The notes beneath the pieces are model-generated. The model saw only the letters and a program-made list of their open reading frames with translations, was not told where the DNA came from and searched no databases. 64,000 nucleotides of DNA from Achromobacter marplatensis (lineage in GTDB: Bacteria; Pseudomonadota; Gammaproteobacteria; Burkholderiales; Burkholderiaceae_B). The position numbers and the translations under genes are program-made. The stretch lies in the NCBI RefSeq assembly GCF_002209535.1, contig NZ_NJIG01000021.1:1-64000 (forward strand). Direction: 5' to 3'. Shown here in pieces: positions 25,082-33,123 of the stretch. Position 1 is the first letter of the stretch; each line of letters starts with the position of its first letter.

Positions 25082-25573
25082 AGTCGTTCAGTAGCAACTA
25101 TCACGGCGCAGCGGCAGATAAATACTGGCTAATCGCTGCGCTTTGCAGTAACATAAGTCCGTGATTTTTCCGCAAAAAACCGGGCTTCGGTCACTCTGCG
25201 TGCCAACCTGTATCCCTTCGGGTCACCCCCAAGATACTCAGGCTGCCCCCGGTTTGGTTGAGATTATTACGAACGGCGCCGCAACATTATTGTGCCGTCC
25301 GGCGTTGCAACAATCGCCCCCACCCGCTTTCTCCGGCGCTGTGCGCTTGCACGGCGCCGCGACCAAGCCGCGCACCGCGCGCATATTGCCCACGCTGCGC
25401 GAGTATCCGTCATTTCAGACATCCACTAGGGATGCCGTGGCCCTTACCCGCGCTTGCCCGAACGTTTTACGTTCAAACCGCTGGACCTGGTTATTTGAGT
25501 CCAACGCGCTTGCCGCCTCGCGCGGCGCGTCATGCCGCCGGCCTGGCTGCGCGTATTGATCAAGGAGTAGAGA
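25082..25573 (+). other. 492-base gene-free stretch ahead of infA
   Basis: No convincing gene is visible on either strand; open frames here lack ribosome sites and protein-like composition. It contains short hairpin-forming stretches (for example CTGCGCTTTGCAG near 25136) and several moderately AT-rich patches (near 25110-25185 and 25255-25290). It is the longest non-coding gap in the window and could hold a long 5' leader or a small RNA. I could not define a promoter with confidence. Confidence 0.4.
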
Positions 25574-25837
25574 ATGGCTAAAGAAGAACTCATCGAATTG
25601 GATGGCATCGTTGACGAAGTGCTGCCCGATAGCCGCTACCGCGTCAAACTGGACAACGGCATCGAAGTCGGCGCCTACGCCTCCGGCCGCATCCGCAAGC
25701 ACCGTATCCGCATCCTGGCAGGCGATCGCGTCACCCTGGAAATGTCGCCCTACGACCTGACCAAGGGCCGCATCAACTTCCGTCACAAGGACGAACGCGC
25801 TCCCGCGCCCCATCGTCCCCAGCAGTACCGCCGTTAA
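25574..25837 (+). CDS. infA: Translation initiation factor IF-1
   Basis: An 87-residue OB-fold protein (residues 1-72) with the family core [47 protein letters not shown] and [12 protein letters not shown]-1 binds the 30S A-site during initiation. The 15-residue basic tail ([17 protein letters not shown]) is longer than the 72-residue E. coli protein and typical of the second infA copy in Burkholderiales. It is not next to the ribosomal protein genes, which supports it being that extra copy. Strong AAGGAG site. Confidence 0.93.
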   Translation: MAKEELIELDGIVDEVLPDSRYRVKLDNGIEVGAYASGRIRKHRIRILAGDRVTLEMSPYDLTKGRINFRHKDERAPAPHRPQQYRR

Positions 25838-25994
25838 GCCAGGGCTCCAGGGCCGGCCCGAGGCCGGCTCCCTGCCCCTGTTTCGCGCGGGCTTAAGCCC
25901 GAACCGCGATATGCCGTAATGCGTTGAACGTCTGTTCGTGAAAGAATGGCGCGCTTGCCAGGCGCAATGTCTGGCGGGATACGCATGAAGCAAG

Positions 25995-26282
25995 ATGGAC
26001 CTTAAAGAAGAGTTGCAAGCCGCCGCCGACCAGCTTTCCCTGGCGCGAAGAAAATTCGTGAAAGGGGAGGAAGGCCTGCGTCTGCTCAACCAGTCGCGCG
26101 AAGGGTTCATCAACAGCCTTCGCAATACCGGCCTGACCTACGCCGAAGCCAAGATCAAGTACGACAACTGCCTGGATGAGCAGCAAGCCCAGCAACACCA
26201 TGTGCGCCAGCAGATGGAGTATGCCGAGCGCATGCACCAGTTCGTATTGAACAAGATCGCCCAGCAGACCGCCACGGCCTGA
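25995..26282 (+). CDS. Small helical protein, unrecognised
   Basis: A 95-residue, almost wholly helical, charged protein with heptad-like spacing (DLKEELQAAADQLSLARRKFVKGEEGL and the Gln-rich region DEQQAQQHHVRQQMEYAERM), so probably a coiled coil. It has no signal or membrane segment. No strong ribosome site is seen. It converges on the M23 peptidase gene with three bases between stops. I do not recognise a family. Confidence 0.5.
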   Translation: MDLKEELQAAADQLSLARRKFVKGEEGLRLLNQSREGFINSLRNTGLTYAEAKIKYDNCLDEQQAQQHHVRQQMEYAERMHQFVLNKIAQQTATA

Positions 26283-26285
26283 CGA

Positions 26286-27155
26286 TCAGGGCTTGAACGC
26301 TCCGATGAAGATGGCGGGGTCGACCCGCGCATCGTTCAGGCTGACGTTCCAGTGCAGGTGCGGCCCGGTTGCCCGGCCTGTCGCCCCCACCTTCCCCACC
26401 ACTCCGCCTCGCGGCACCTCGTCGCCGACTTTCACGTCAATGGCCGACATGTGGCAGAACATGCTGACAAAGCCCTGCCCGTGATCGACGAAGACCGTCT
26501 TGCCATTGAAGAAGTAATCTCCCACCAGCACGACCACGCCTGCGGCCGGCGCCTTGATCGGCGTGCCCGCCGGCACCGCGAAGTCCAGGCCCGAATGCGG
26601 ATTGCGTTCCTGCCCGTTGAAGAAGCGCCGCAAGCCGAATGGACTGGACAGGCGGCCGCCGTTGACCGGGCGGTCCAGCAGCAGGTTGCTGGGCGTGACG
26701 CCGGCCCGGTAGGTCCGATTGGCCGCGCTTTGCTCGGCCATCTCGCGTTCGATGCGCTTCATGTCGTCCGGGTTGGGGTCGACCTGGCGCGGGTTCTTCA
26801 AGGTGATGTGCTGCGCCACGTATTCCTTGGCGCCCACCTTGAACGGCAGCTTGCGCTGGCCCTTTGCGTCGCTGACTACCACCTGCTGTTCGCCGGGCTT
26901 CACGCTGAGCGGAATCCCGACCACGGCGATCCACTGCTTGCCCTCTTCCCGCACGACCAGCACGCGCCGATCCAGAAAGCTCACCTCGGGCGCTCGATCG
27001 GCATCCCCAAGCGCCAGGACGGCCACGCCGCCGGGCACCGGCGCATTCAGCTTGCGCGAAATAAAACCTTGCTGGGCTTGCGCGCGCACGGGCAAGCCGA
27101 TGCTGACGGCGGCGGCGGCCAGACCGGCCCGCAAGACGTCACGGCGATTGAACAT
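26286..27155 (-). CDS. M23 (LytM) family metallopeptidase, probably Tat-exported
   Basis: A 289-residue protein. The N-terminus NRRDVLRAGLAAAAVSIG followed by RAQAQ is a twin-arginine-type signal. The C-terminal LytM domain keeps the zinc ligands: HSGLD (H and D), a mid-domain FVDHGQGF and PHLHW. Such enzymes cut peptide cross-links in peptidoglycan, so the active form is periplasmic. The start is the ATG at 27155, five bases after the lipoprotein stop; a GTG five codons earlier would overlap it. Likely co-transcribed with the lipoprotein gene. Confidence 0.9.
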   Translation of the reverse strand: MFNRRDVLRAGLAAAAVSIGLPVRAQAQQGFISRKLNAPVPGGVAVLALGDADRAPEVSFLDRRVLVVREEGKQWIAVVGIPLSVKPGEQQVVVSDAKGQRKLPFKVGAKEYVAQHITLKNPRQVDPNPDDMKRIEREMAEQSAANRTYRAGVTPSNLLLDRPVNGGRLSSPFGLRRFFNGQERNPHSGLDFAVPAGTPIKAPAAGVVVLVGDYFFNGKTVFVDHGQGFVSMFCHMSAIDVKVGDEVPRGGVVGKVGATGRATGPHLHWNVSLNDARVDPAIFIGAFKP

Positions 27156-27160
27156 GGCGC

Positions 27161-27499
27161 TTACAGGCACAGGTTCGCCGGTTCGATGATGCTTTGGTCG
27201 CGGCGCGCGATGCGCGTCGACAGGCGAGTTTCGGTCTTGCCCTTCCAGGTCGTGGTCGTCAGCACGGCTTCAACGCCCAGGCTGTCTTCCTGGACCAGTT
27301 CGAATCCGTTGCGCACGGCGTTCTGCTTGAAGTTGACGCCCTGGCTCTTCCAGGCGCTGGCCACACACGCGGTGTAGTCCTCTGCCGTGCGCTGGGTCGA
27401 ACCGTAGAAGACGGGGTCGCGCTGGCGCACGTCTTTGACATTGGCGCAGGCCGTCAACGCGGCCAGGACGGTAAGGGACAGGGCGAAACGAACCTTCAT
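27161..27499 (-). CDS. Small lipoprotein, unrecognised
   Basis: A 112-residue protein with a lipoprotein signal: a hydrophobic stretch (residues 5-17) ending in the lipobox LTAC with the lipidated Cys at residue 18. The mature part is about 95 residues and holds two further Cys (TACVASAW, NLCL). Ala after the lipid Cys points to the outer membrane. It starts an apparent two-gene unit with the M23 peptidase, hinting at a role in envelope maintenance. Family not recognised. Confidence 0.75.
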   Translation of the reverse strand: MKVRFALSLTVLAALTACANVKDVRQRDPVFYGSTQRTAEDYTACVASAWKSQGVNFKQNAVRNGFELVQEDSLGVEAVLTTTTWKGKTETRLSTRIARRDQSIIEPANLCL

Positions 27500-27563
27500 G
27501 ACGGTAAGACTCTCAAGCAGGAGGGGTGGACAGGGGCGGCCAAAACTATAACGCAGCGGCCGT

Positions 27564-28196
27564 TCAGGACTGGGCCGCGCGGCGGGCCGATTTGGGGCGG
27601 AACGCGTCGATGACGCCGGGCTGCGTCTCGGCGTAAGGGCCGCCGATCAGGTCGATGCAATAGGGAATGGCGGCGAAGATGCCCGGCACCAGCACGGCGC
27701 CGTCTTCACCCTTGAGCCCTTCCAGCGTCTCGCGTATGGACTTGGGCTGGCCGGGAAGGTTCACGATCAGGGCGGCGTGCGACGGGGTTTCGCGGATGAC
27801 GGCGACTTGCCGCGACAGGATGGCGGTGGGCACGAAACGCAGGCTGATCTGGCGCATCTGTTCGCCGAAACCGGGCATTTCCTTGGTAGCAACGGCGAGC
27901 GTAGCCTCGGGGGTGACGTCGCGCCTGGCAGGGCCGGTGCCGCCAGTCGTCAGCACCAGGTCGCACCCGCAGACGTCCACCAGTTCGATCAACGTCTCGG
28001 AAATACGCGCGGACTCGTCCGGAATCAGTCGATCCACCGCCTGCCAGGGCGAGGCCAGCGCGGACCCCAGCCATTCACGCAGCGCGGGCAGGCCCTGATC
28101 TTGATACGTGCCGGAAGAGGCGCGGTCAGACACGGACACCAGGCCGATGATCAGTTCGTCGGGATGGCGGCGGGCGATTCGGGTCGTGGCGGTCAT
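27564..28196 (-). CDS. mog: Molybdopterin adenylyltransferase (Mog family)
   Basis: A 210-residue protein of the MoaB/Mog fold: LIIGLVSVSDRASSGTYQDQGLPAL at the start, then the substrate-binding LVLTTGGTGPARRDVTPEAT and the late NLPGQPKSIRETL. Mog adenylates molybdopterin before molybdenum insertion. The longer length and GTGPARRDVTPEAT favour Mog over MoaB. The nitrate reductase at the right end of the window would need this cofactor. It is divergent from the dltD-like gene. Confidence 0.9.
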   Translation of the reverse strand: MTATTRIARRHPDELIIGLVSVSDRASSGTYQDQGLPALREWLGSALASPWQAVDRLIPDESARISETLIELVDVCGCDLVLTTGGTGPARRDVTPEATLAVATKEMPGFGEQMRQISLRFVPTAILSRQVAVIRETPSHAALIVNLPGQPKSIRETLEGLKGEDGAVLVPGIFAAIPYCIDLIGGPYAETQPGVIDAFRPKSARRAAQS

Positions 28197-28480
28197 GGGC
28201 GGCAGCGTCTTGGAAGGTGAAGAAAAGGCGGGTTCGGCGCCAAAGGACGGCGCATGGCGCGGTCAATCATGGAAATCCAGAAGAACCGCGCGATGTCGAT
28301 GCTATCGCATTCTTTCCCAGGAGGAAGCGCGCTCTCTTTCCGGGCCAGCCCGCTTCCGGCTGTCGCAAAAATGCGAATTGGCCCTGCCCCCGGTTTCGCG
28401 CGCTTGTTTCGGTCATACGCGCTGGATAACATCCGCTAACAATCTAATCCGATATCGCGCCCGGCCTCCCCGCCCCACCC

Positions 28481-29605
28481 ATGTTCACACGCACTCTACG
28501 GCAGCACGCGCTGGCAGCCGCGCTGGCCCTGTCCGCCGCCGCCGCTTGCGGCTGGTGGGCCTGGCATTCGCTGGCGCTGAAAACCGAACCCGTGCCCGCG
28601 GCGGCCCCGGGGATCTATATCCCGAACCTGGGCAACACCCTGCAGGAACAGACGCGCAACCTGTCTCGGATGAGCCAGGCGCTGCGCACGGGCGACCGGC
28701 TGGTGATCCTGGGGTCATCCGAACTCACCAGCAACGATCTGCGCTTCGTGCCGTACCGATATCTGGCCGACGAGCTGCAAATGCCCGTGCTGGCTTATGG
28801 CCATTCGGGCTTCCAGTCCCTGGGCATGCAACTGGTGCTGGCCGCGCTGGCCGATGATCTGTCACCCGCCTCCCGCGTGGTCGTGATGCTGTCGCCCGGG
28901 TGGTTCGACGGCGACGGCGGCTTGGGCGCGGACGAATTCAAGGAGCACGCCAACCCGCTGCTGCCGCGCCTGATGAAGCAGCCCGAAGGCCGGGCGGAGC
29001 TCGCGCGCTGGCTGCGCGACAAGGGGGACGCCCGTGTGGCCTGGTCCATGGTGGCCGAGCAGGCCTACGTGTTCCGCCAGCGCCTGGTGGACCTGTGGGC
29101 GCCCGCCTATGCAGCGCCTGTGCCCGAACGCGAACGCGAAGGGCCGGCCGCCGCTGCCCGCGTGGTGGATTGGGATGCGCTGGCCAGCCAGGCCCAGGAA
29201 GCCGAACAGAGCCAGATGGGCGGCAACCGCTACGCGGTCCGCGACGAATTCTTCAATAAATACCTGCGCTCGATTCCCGAGGGCGGCAAGACCGCCTACC
29301 TGCCCCAGCCGCTGACCGGCCGCGACGAACTGCGGGAATTGACGGCCCTGATGGCCCTGCTGCGCCAGCACGACGTGAATGCGCTGTTCGTGATGCAGCC
29401 GCTGCACCCGATGGTCTTCAAGGACCTGGCCCGCTTCGAACCGATCCAGCGCGACGTGGCGGCGCTGTGCCAACGCTACGCGATGACCTGCATGGACATG
29501 TACAGCGCCCCCTTTGAAGTCGGCATGCTGCGCGACGTGCAGCACCTGGGCGAACTGGGGTGGCTGAGGGTCAACCAGAAGATCGCGCAGGTATTCCGTC
29601 CATGA
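28481..29605 (+). CDS. dltD: DltD-family acyl (D-alanyl) transferase
   Basis: A 374-residue protein with one N-terminal membrane anchor (about residues 10-32) and a large periplasmic SGNH-like domain. The nucleophile motif GSSEL (residues 78-82) and the D-x-x-H pair in DVQHLGELGW (D352, H355) are intact, so the triad looks functional. In Gram-positive bacteria DltD moves D-alanine to teichoic acids; Bordetella has a related system modifying its surface. No dltA, dltB or dltC is nearby. A 46-residue membrane peptide with a DltX-like end follows 13 bases later. The acyl acceptor here is unknown. Confidence 0.82.
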   Translation: MFTRTLRQHALAAALALSAAAACGWWAWHSLALKTEPVPAAAPGIYIPNLGNTLQEQTRNLSRMSQALRTGDRLVILGSSELTSNDLRFVPYRYLADELQMPVLAYGHSGFQSLGMQLVLAALADDLSPASRVVVMLSPGWFDGDGGLGADEFKEHANPLLPRLMKQPEGRAELARWLRDKGDARVAWSMVAEQAYVFRQRLVDLWAPAYAAPVPEREREGPAAAARVVDWDALASQAQEAEQSQMGGNRYAVRDEFFNKYLRSIPEGGKTAYLPQPLTGRDELRELTALMALLRQHDVNALFVMQPLHPMVFKDLARFEPIQRDVAALCQRYAMTCMDMYSAPFEVGMLRDVQHLGELGWLRVNQKIAQVFRP

Positions 29606-29618
29606 GAGGCGCCGGCAA

Positions 29619-29759
29619 ATGGAACGAACCCAAATGAAACGAACCCTTTGGCTGTGCCTGCTGTACCTGGGCGTCCTGGCGGTGATGTTGATCCAGGCCG
29701 ATACCTCGGCCAATCTGGGCAAGCCCATGGAAATCGAGTTCCAGTACTCGAAGTTCTGA
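29619..29759 (+). CDS. 46-residue DltX-like membrane microprotein
   Basis: Opens at the ATG at 29619 (MERTQMKRTLWLCLLYLGV) and ends at the TGA at 29759. One membrane segment covers about residues 9-25; the short outer part ends EFQYSKF. DltX, a ~50-residue partner of DltB/DltD in Gram-positive dlt operons, has the same layout and a C-terminal F-x-Y-x-x-F motif whose Tyr carries the acyl group. This peptide has exactly F-Q-Y-S-K-F at its end and directly follows a dltD gene. A second start at codon 6 (29634) gives 41 residues. The function is inference from motif, topology and position. Confidence 0.65.
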   Translation: MERTQMKRTLWLCLLYLGVLAVMLIQADTSANLGKPMEIEFQYSKF

Positions 29760-29864
29760 AACCGGCGGTGCCGGCGGGACGGCGGTGGTTTTCCGACGCA
29801 ACCAGGGTCAGGTCACAAATCTGCAATAATCGGCACCTCTCGCCGGAACCTCGCCCCCGCCTCC

Positions 29865-31340
29865 ATGTTCGACCTCTTCCATGGCCTAGATCTCTGGGTC
29901 GGCCTCAGTCTTGTGCTGGCCCTGACATTCGTCCTGGCCTTCGAATTCATCAACGGCTTCCACGACACGGCAAACGCCGTGGCCACGGTCATCTACACCA
30001 AGGCCATGCCGCCGCATCTGGCGGTGGTGCTGTCGGGCATCTTCAACTTCCTGGGTGTGTTGCTGGGCGGTGTGGGCGTGGCCTACGCCATCGTCCACCT
30101 GCTGCCGGTGGAACTGCTGATCAACGTGGATACCGGCCGCGGGCTGGCCATGGTGTTCGCCATGCTGGCCGCCGCCATCGCCTGGAACCTGGGCACCTGG
30201 TACTTCGGCATCCCCGCTTCCAGTTCGCACACCCTGATCGGCTCGATCCTGGGCGTGGGCCTGGCCAATGCGCTGATCACCGACCTGCCGCTGGGAGATG
30301 GCGTCAACTGGGGCAAGGCCATCGATATCGGCCTGTCGCTGGTGGCCTCGCCGGTCGCGGGATTCCTGGTCGCGGGCGGCTTGCTGCTGCTGCTCAAGCG
30401 CTGGCTGCCGCTGTCCAAGATGCACAAGACGCCGGATCAGCGCCGCGCGATCGACAACAAGAAACACCCGCCGTTCTGGAACCGCCTGGTGCTGGTGCTG
30501 TCGGCCATGGGCGTGAGCTTCGTGCACGGCTCCAACGACGGCCAGAAGGGCATCGGCCTGATCATGCTGGTGCTGATCGGCATCGTGCCGGCCAATTTCG
30601 TGCTGGACACGACCAGCACCACCTACCAGATCGAACGCACCCGCGACGCGGCGAACCACCTGAGCGTGTTTTACCAGCGCAACGAAGCCATGCTGGGCGA
30701 CTTCCTGGCGCTCAAGCGCTCGGACGCCAACACCGAGATGCCGCGCAATTTCCGCTGCGATCCGGAATTGACCATGCCGACCATCGCCGCGCTGCAAACC
30801 GACCTGGCCGGCGTCAGCAACTACGCCGACCTGTCCGCCGAAAAACGCATCGACGTGCGCCGCTACCTGTTGTGCCTGGACGATACGGCCAAGAAGGTCT
30901 CGCGCATCGAAGGGCTGCCCGCCCGCGAACGCGCCGACCTGCAACGCCTGCGCGCCGACCTGACCGCCACCACCGAATACGCGCCCTTCTGGGTGATCGT
31001 AGCCGTGGCCCTGGCGCTGGGCGCGGGCACTATGGTCGGCTGGCGCCGCGTGGTGCTGACGGTGGGCGAAAAAATCGGCAAGCAGGGCATGACGTACGCC
31101 CAGGGCATGTCGGCGCAGGTAACGGCGGTGGCCGCCATCGGCCTGGCCAACGTGTTCAGCCTGCCCGTGTCCACCACCCACGTGCTGTCGTCGGGCGTGG
31201 CCGGCACGATGATCGCCAACAAGACCGGGTTGCAAGGCAACACGGTGCGCAACATCCTGCTGGCCTGGGTGCTGACCTTGCCCGCGTCGATGGCGCTGGC
31301 GGCCGGCCTGTTCTGGATCGGCGTGCAGATCACCGGCTGA
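29865..31340 (+). CDS. pitA: PiT-family inorganic phosphate transporter
   Basis: A 491-residue inner-membrane carrier for metal-phosphate/H+ symport. The two PiT repeats show GFHDTANAVAT (about residues 31-41) and SFVHGSNDGQKG (about 221-232), each with nearby serine-rich segments (GIPASSSHTLIGS; SLPVSTTHVLSSGV). A hydrophilic loop of about 130 residues between membrane halves matches PitA. The length is close to E. coli PitA (499). It has no PHO box that I can see, consistent with a constitutive low-affinity system. Confidence 0.95.
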   Translation: MFDLFHGLDLWVGLSLVLALTFVLAFEFINGFHDTANAVATVIYTKAMPPHLAVVLSGIFNFLGVLLGGVGVAYAIVHLLPVELLINVDTGRGLAMVFAMLAAAIAWNLGTWYFGIPASSSHTLIGSILGVGLANALITDLPLGDGVNWGKAIDIGLSLVASPVAGFLVAGGLLLLLKRWLPLSKMHKTPDQRRAIDNKKHPPFWNRLVLVLSAMGVSFVHGSNDGQKGIGLIMLVLIGIVPANFVLDTTSTTYQIERTRDAANHLSVFYQRNEAMLGDFLALKRSDANTEMPRNFRCDPELTMPTIAALQTDLAGVSNYADLSAEKRIDVRRYLLCLDDTAKKVSRIEGLPARERADLQRLRADLTATTEYAPFWVIVAVALALGAGTMVGWRRVVLTVGEKIGKQGMTYAQGMSAQVTAVAAIGLANVFSLPVSTTHVLSSGVAGTMIANKTGLQGNTVRNILLAWVLTLPASMALAAGLFWIGVQITG

Positions 31341-31442
31341 CCGCAAGCCACCGGGCCGTGCAGGCAATCTGCACGGCCCACGCAACACTCTGGCTACCGC
31401 GCCAGGCTGTTTCCCGCCCCGGCCCGCGTCTACCATGACGCC

Positions 31443-32099
31443 ATGGCGACTCAGACCCCCACCCTGCATTACATTTTCGACCCGCTTTGCGGCTGGTGCT
31501 ATGGCGCTGCGCCGCTGGTGGACGCCGCCCGCGGCATCACGGGGCTGGCGGTTGCCGCCCATGGCGGCGGCATGATGACCGGCAGCAACCGCCAGCCCGT
31601 CACCGACGCGCTGCGCCGCTACGTGATGCCCCACGACGAACGCATCGCCGGCCTCACCGGCCAGGTCTTCGGCAAGGATTACTTCGACGGCCTGCTGCGC
31701 GACACGGGCGCCGTCTTCGATTCCGAACCGCCCACCACCGCCGTCCTGGCCGCCGACACCCTGGCCGGCCGCGGGCTGGACCTGCTCAAACGCCTGCAAC
31801 AGGCGCACTACGTGCAGGGCCTGCGCATCGCCGACCCCGGCGTGATCACGGCCCTGGCCCGCGACATCGGCCTGGACGGGGACGCTTTCGACGCCGCCTA
31901 CGCGGCCGCCCAGGGCGCCGCCACCGCCGCGTACATCGCCGATAGCCGCAAGCTGCTGGCCCGCGTCGGGGGCACGGGCTTTCCGACCCTGGCGCTGGAG
32001 CAACAGGGCGCTTATGCGCTGCTGGAGCCCAGCCGCTACCTGGGCCGACCGGCCCAGTGGCAGGCGCACCTGCGCGAGCGCATCCAGGGCCGGGCCTGA
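31443..32099 (+). CDS. DsbA/FrnE-like thioredoxin-fold protein
   Basis: A 218-residue DsbA-family protein with a CGWC redox motif at residues 16-19 in YIFDPLCGWCYGAAP and the cis-Pro loop GTGFPTLAL near the end. No signal peptide is present, so it is cytoplasmic, in line with FrnE-type oxidoreductases. Its substrate is unknown. Alternatives within the family include 2-hydroxychromene isomerases, but the CxxC motif argues against that. Confidence 0.87.
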   Translation: MATQTPTLHYIFDPLCGWCYGAAPLVDAARGITGLAVAAHGGGMMTGSNRQPVTDALRRYVMPHDERIAGLTGQVFGKDYFDGLLRDTGAVFDSEPPTTAVLAADTLAGRGLDLLKRLQQAHYVQGLRIADPGVITALARDIGLDGDAFDAAYAAAQGAATAAYIADSRKLLARVGGTGFPTLALEQQGAYALLEPSRYLGRPAQWQAHLRERIQGRA

Positions 32100-32118
32100 G
32101 CCCAGGGCGCCGGCGCGG

Positions 32119-32733
32119 TCAGCCCTCTTCGATGTCGCCGTCCCGCTGCAAGGCCCGGTGCATCGCCGGGCGATTTCCCAGCCGCTCGACATAGGCGCCG
32201 AACACGGGCGATTCCGGAATCACCTTCACCTGCATCATGTATTGCAGGGAACCGCCCAGCACGATGTCGACCGCTGAAAAGTGGCTGCCCAGGAAATAAG
32301 GGCGCGCTTGCAGGACCCGGGTCAGCACCTGTTCGACCTCGTCGGCCGAGCCCCAGCCGGGCGCGCCTCCTTCATGAGGCCGTTTGAATGCGCGTTCGAC
32401 CATGGCGGGTTCGAACACGCCCGTGGAATAGGACAGCCAGGTCAGGTAGGGACCGCGGTCCGCGTCGCCCACGAGCGGGCCCAGCCCCTTTTCCGGGAAC
32501 AGGTCCGTCAGGTACAGCGCGATGGCCGGCGTCTCGAACACCGGCACGCCGTCGTGCACCAGCGCCGGCACCTTGCGATGCGGATGAATGTCGATGTAGT
32601 CCGCGGGCATGTGGCCCGCGCTGTCGGTGCCGCGGATGGACACCATTTCGGTGTCGTACGGCACCCCAAGTTCCTCAAGCAACCACAGGACCCTGAACGA
32701 CCGCGAACGCGGCGCATGGTAGAGCGTAAGCAT
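32119..32733 (-). CDS. Glutathione S-transferase family protein
   Basis: A 204-residue GST with a thioredoxin-like N-domain (MLTLYHAPRSRSFRVLWLLEELGVPYD, with Ser/Arg at the usual active-site turn; HPHRKVPALVHDG; VFETPAIALYL) and an all-helical C-domain. Substrate unknown. The start at 32733 has a strong AAGGAGG site. Convergent with the DsbA-like gene. Confidence 0.9.
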   Translation of the reverse strand: MLTLYHAPRSRSFRVLWLLEELGVPYDTEMVSIRGTDSAGHMPADYIDIHPHRKVPALVHDGVPVFETPAIALYLTDLFPEKGLGPLVGDADRGPYLTWLSYSTGVFEPAMVERAFKRPHEGGAPGWGSADEVEQVLTRVLQARPYFLGSHFSAVDIVLGGSLQYMMQVKVIPESPVFGAYVERLGNRPAMHRALQRDGDIEEG

Positions 32734-32775
32734 GATCGGCCTCCTTGGGAGTCCGATCATTTTGCCTGGGCAGCC

Positions 32776-33123
32776 TTAACCCGCCAAGGCCAGCAACACC
32801 CCGTATGCGCCCATGCCCAGCAACACGGCCACGCCGGTATTGCTGACCAGCCGCGCGGCCACGCCCGTGACGACCAGGCCACCCACGTAGGGGGCGATGC
32901 GGGCGGCTTGCGTACCCGCGTCCAGCAAGTCGGGCACGATGACGGCCGCCGCGATGCCCGCCAGCAGGCTGGGGCCCAGGGCGGCCAGCGCCGAGCCTTC
33001 GCGCGACAGGTGCCGCAGCAAGCGGCTGCGTTCGGACAGCATGAAGGGCAGCGCACGCGTCAGGTAGGTGATCACAGCCATCGCGATCACCGCGCCCCAG
33101 AAACCCAGGCCATCGGCGTTCAT
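32776..33123 (-). CDS. azlD: AzlD-family small subunit of a branched-chain amino acid exporter
   Basis: A 115-residue membrane protein with four hydrophobic segments and the conserved start FWGAVIAMAVITYLTRALPFML. With AzlC it exports branched-chain amino acids or analogues. Its ATG overlaps the azlC stop (33120-33123), fixing the start and indicating coupled translation. Confidence 0.9.
   Translation of the reverse strand: MNADGLGFWGAVIAMAVITYLTRALPFMLSERSRLLRHLSREGSALAALGPSLLAGIAAAVIVPDLLDAGTQAARIAPYVGGLVVTGVAARLVSNTGVAVLLGMGAYGVLLALAG

Noticed and set aside
25161-25581. Open frames of about 110-130 codons in the infA leader
   Set aside because: No ribosome sites, low-complexity Arg/Pro/Ala/Ser composition, and no family resemblance.
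29886-32192. 768-codon open frame opposite pitA and the DsbA-like gene
   Set aside because: Its translation is rich in Arg, His, Gln and Gly with no recognisable domain; it mirrors two clear genes and is a product of high GC and codon bias.
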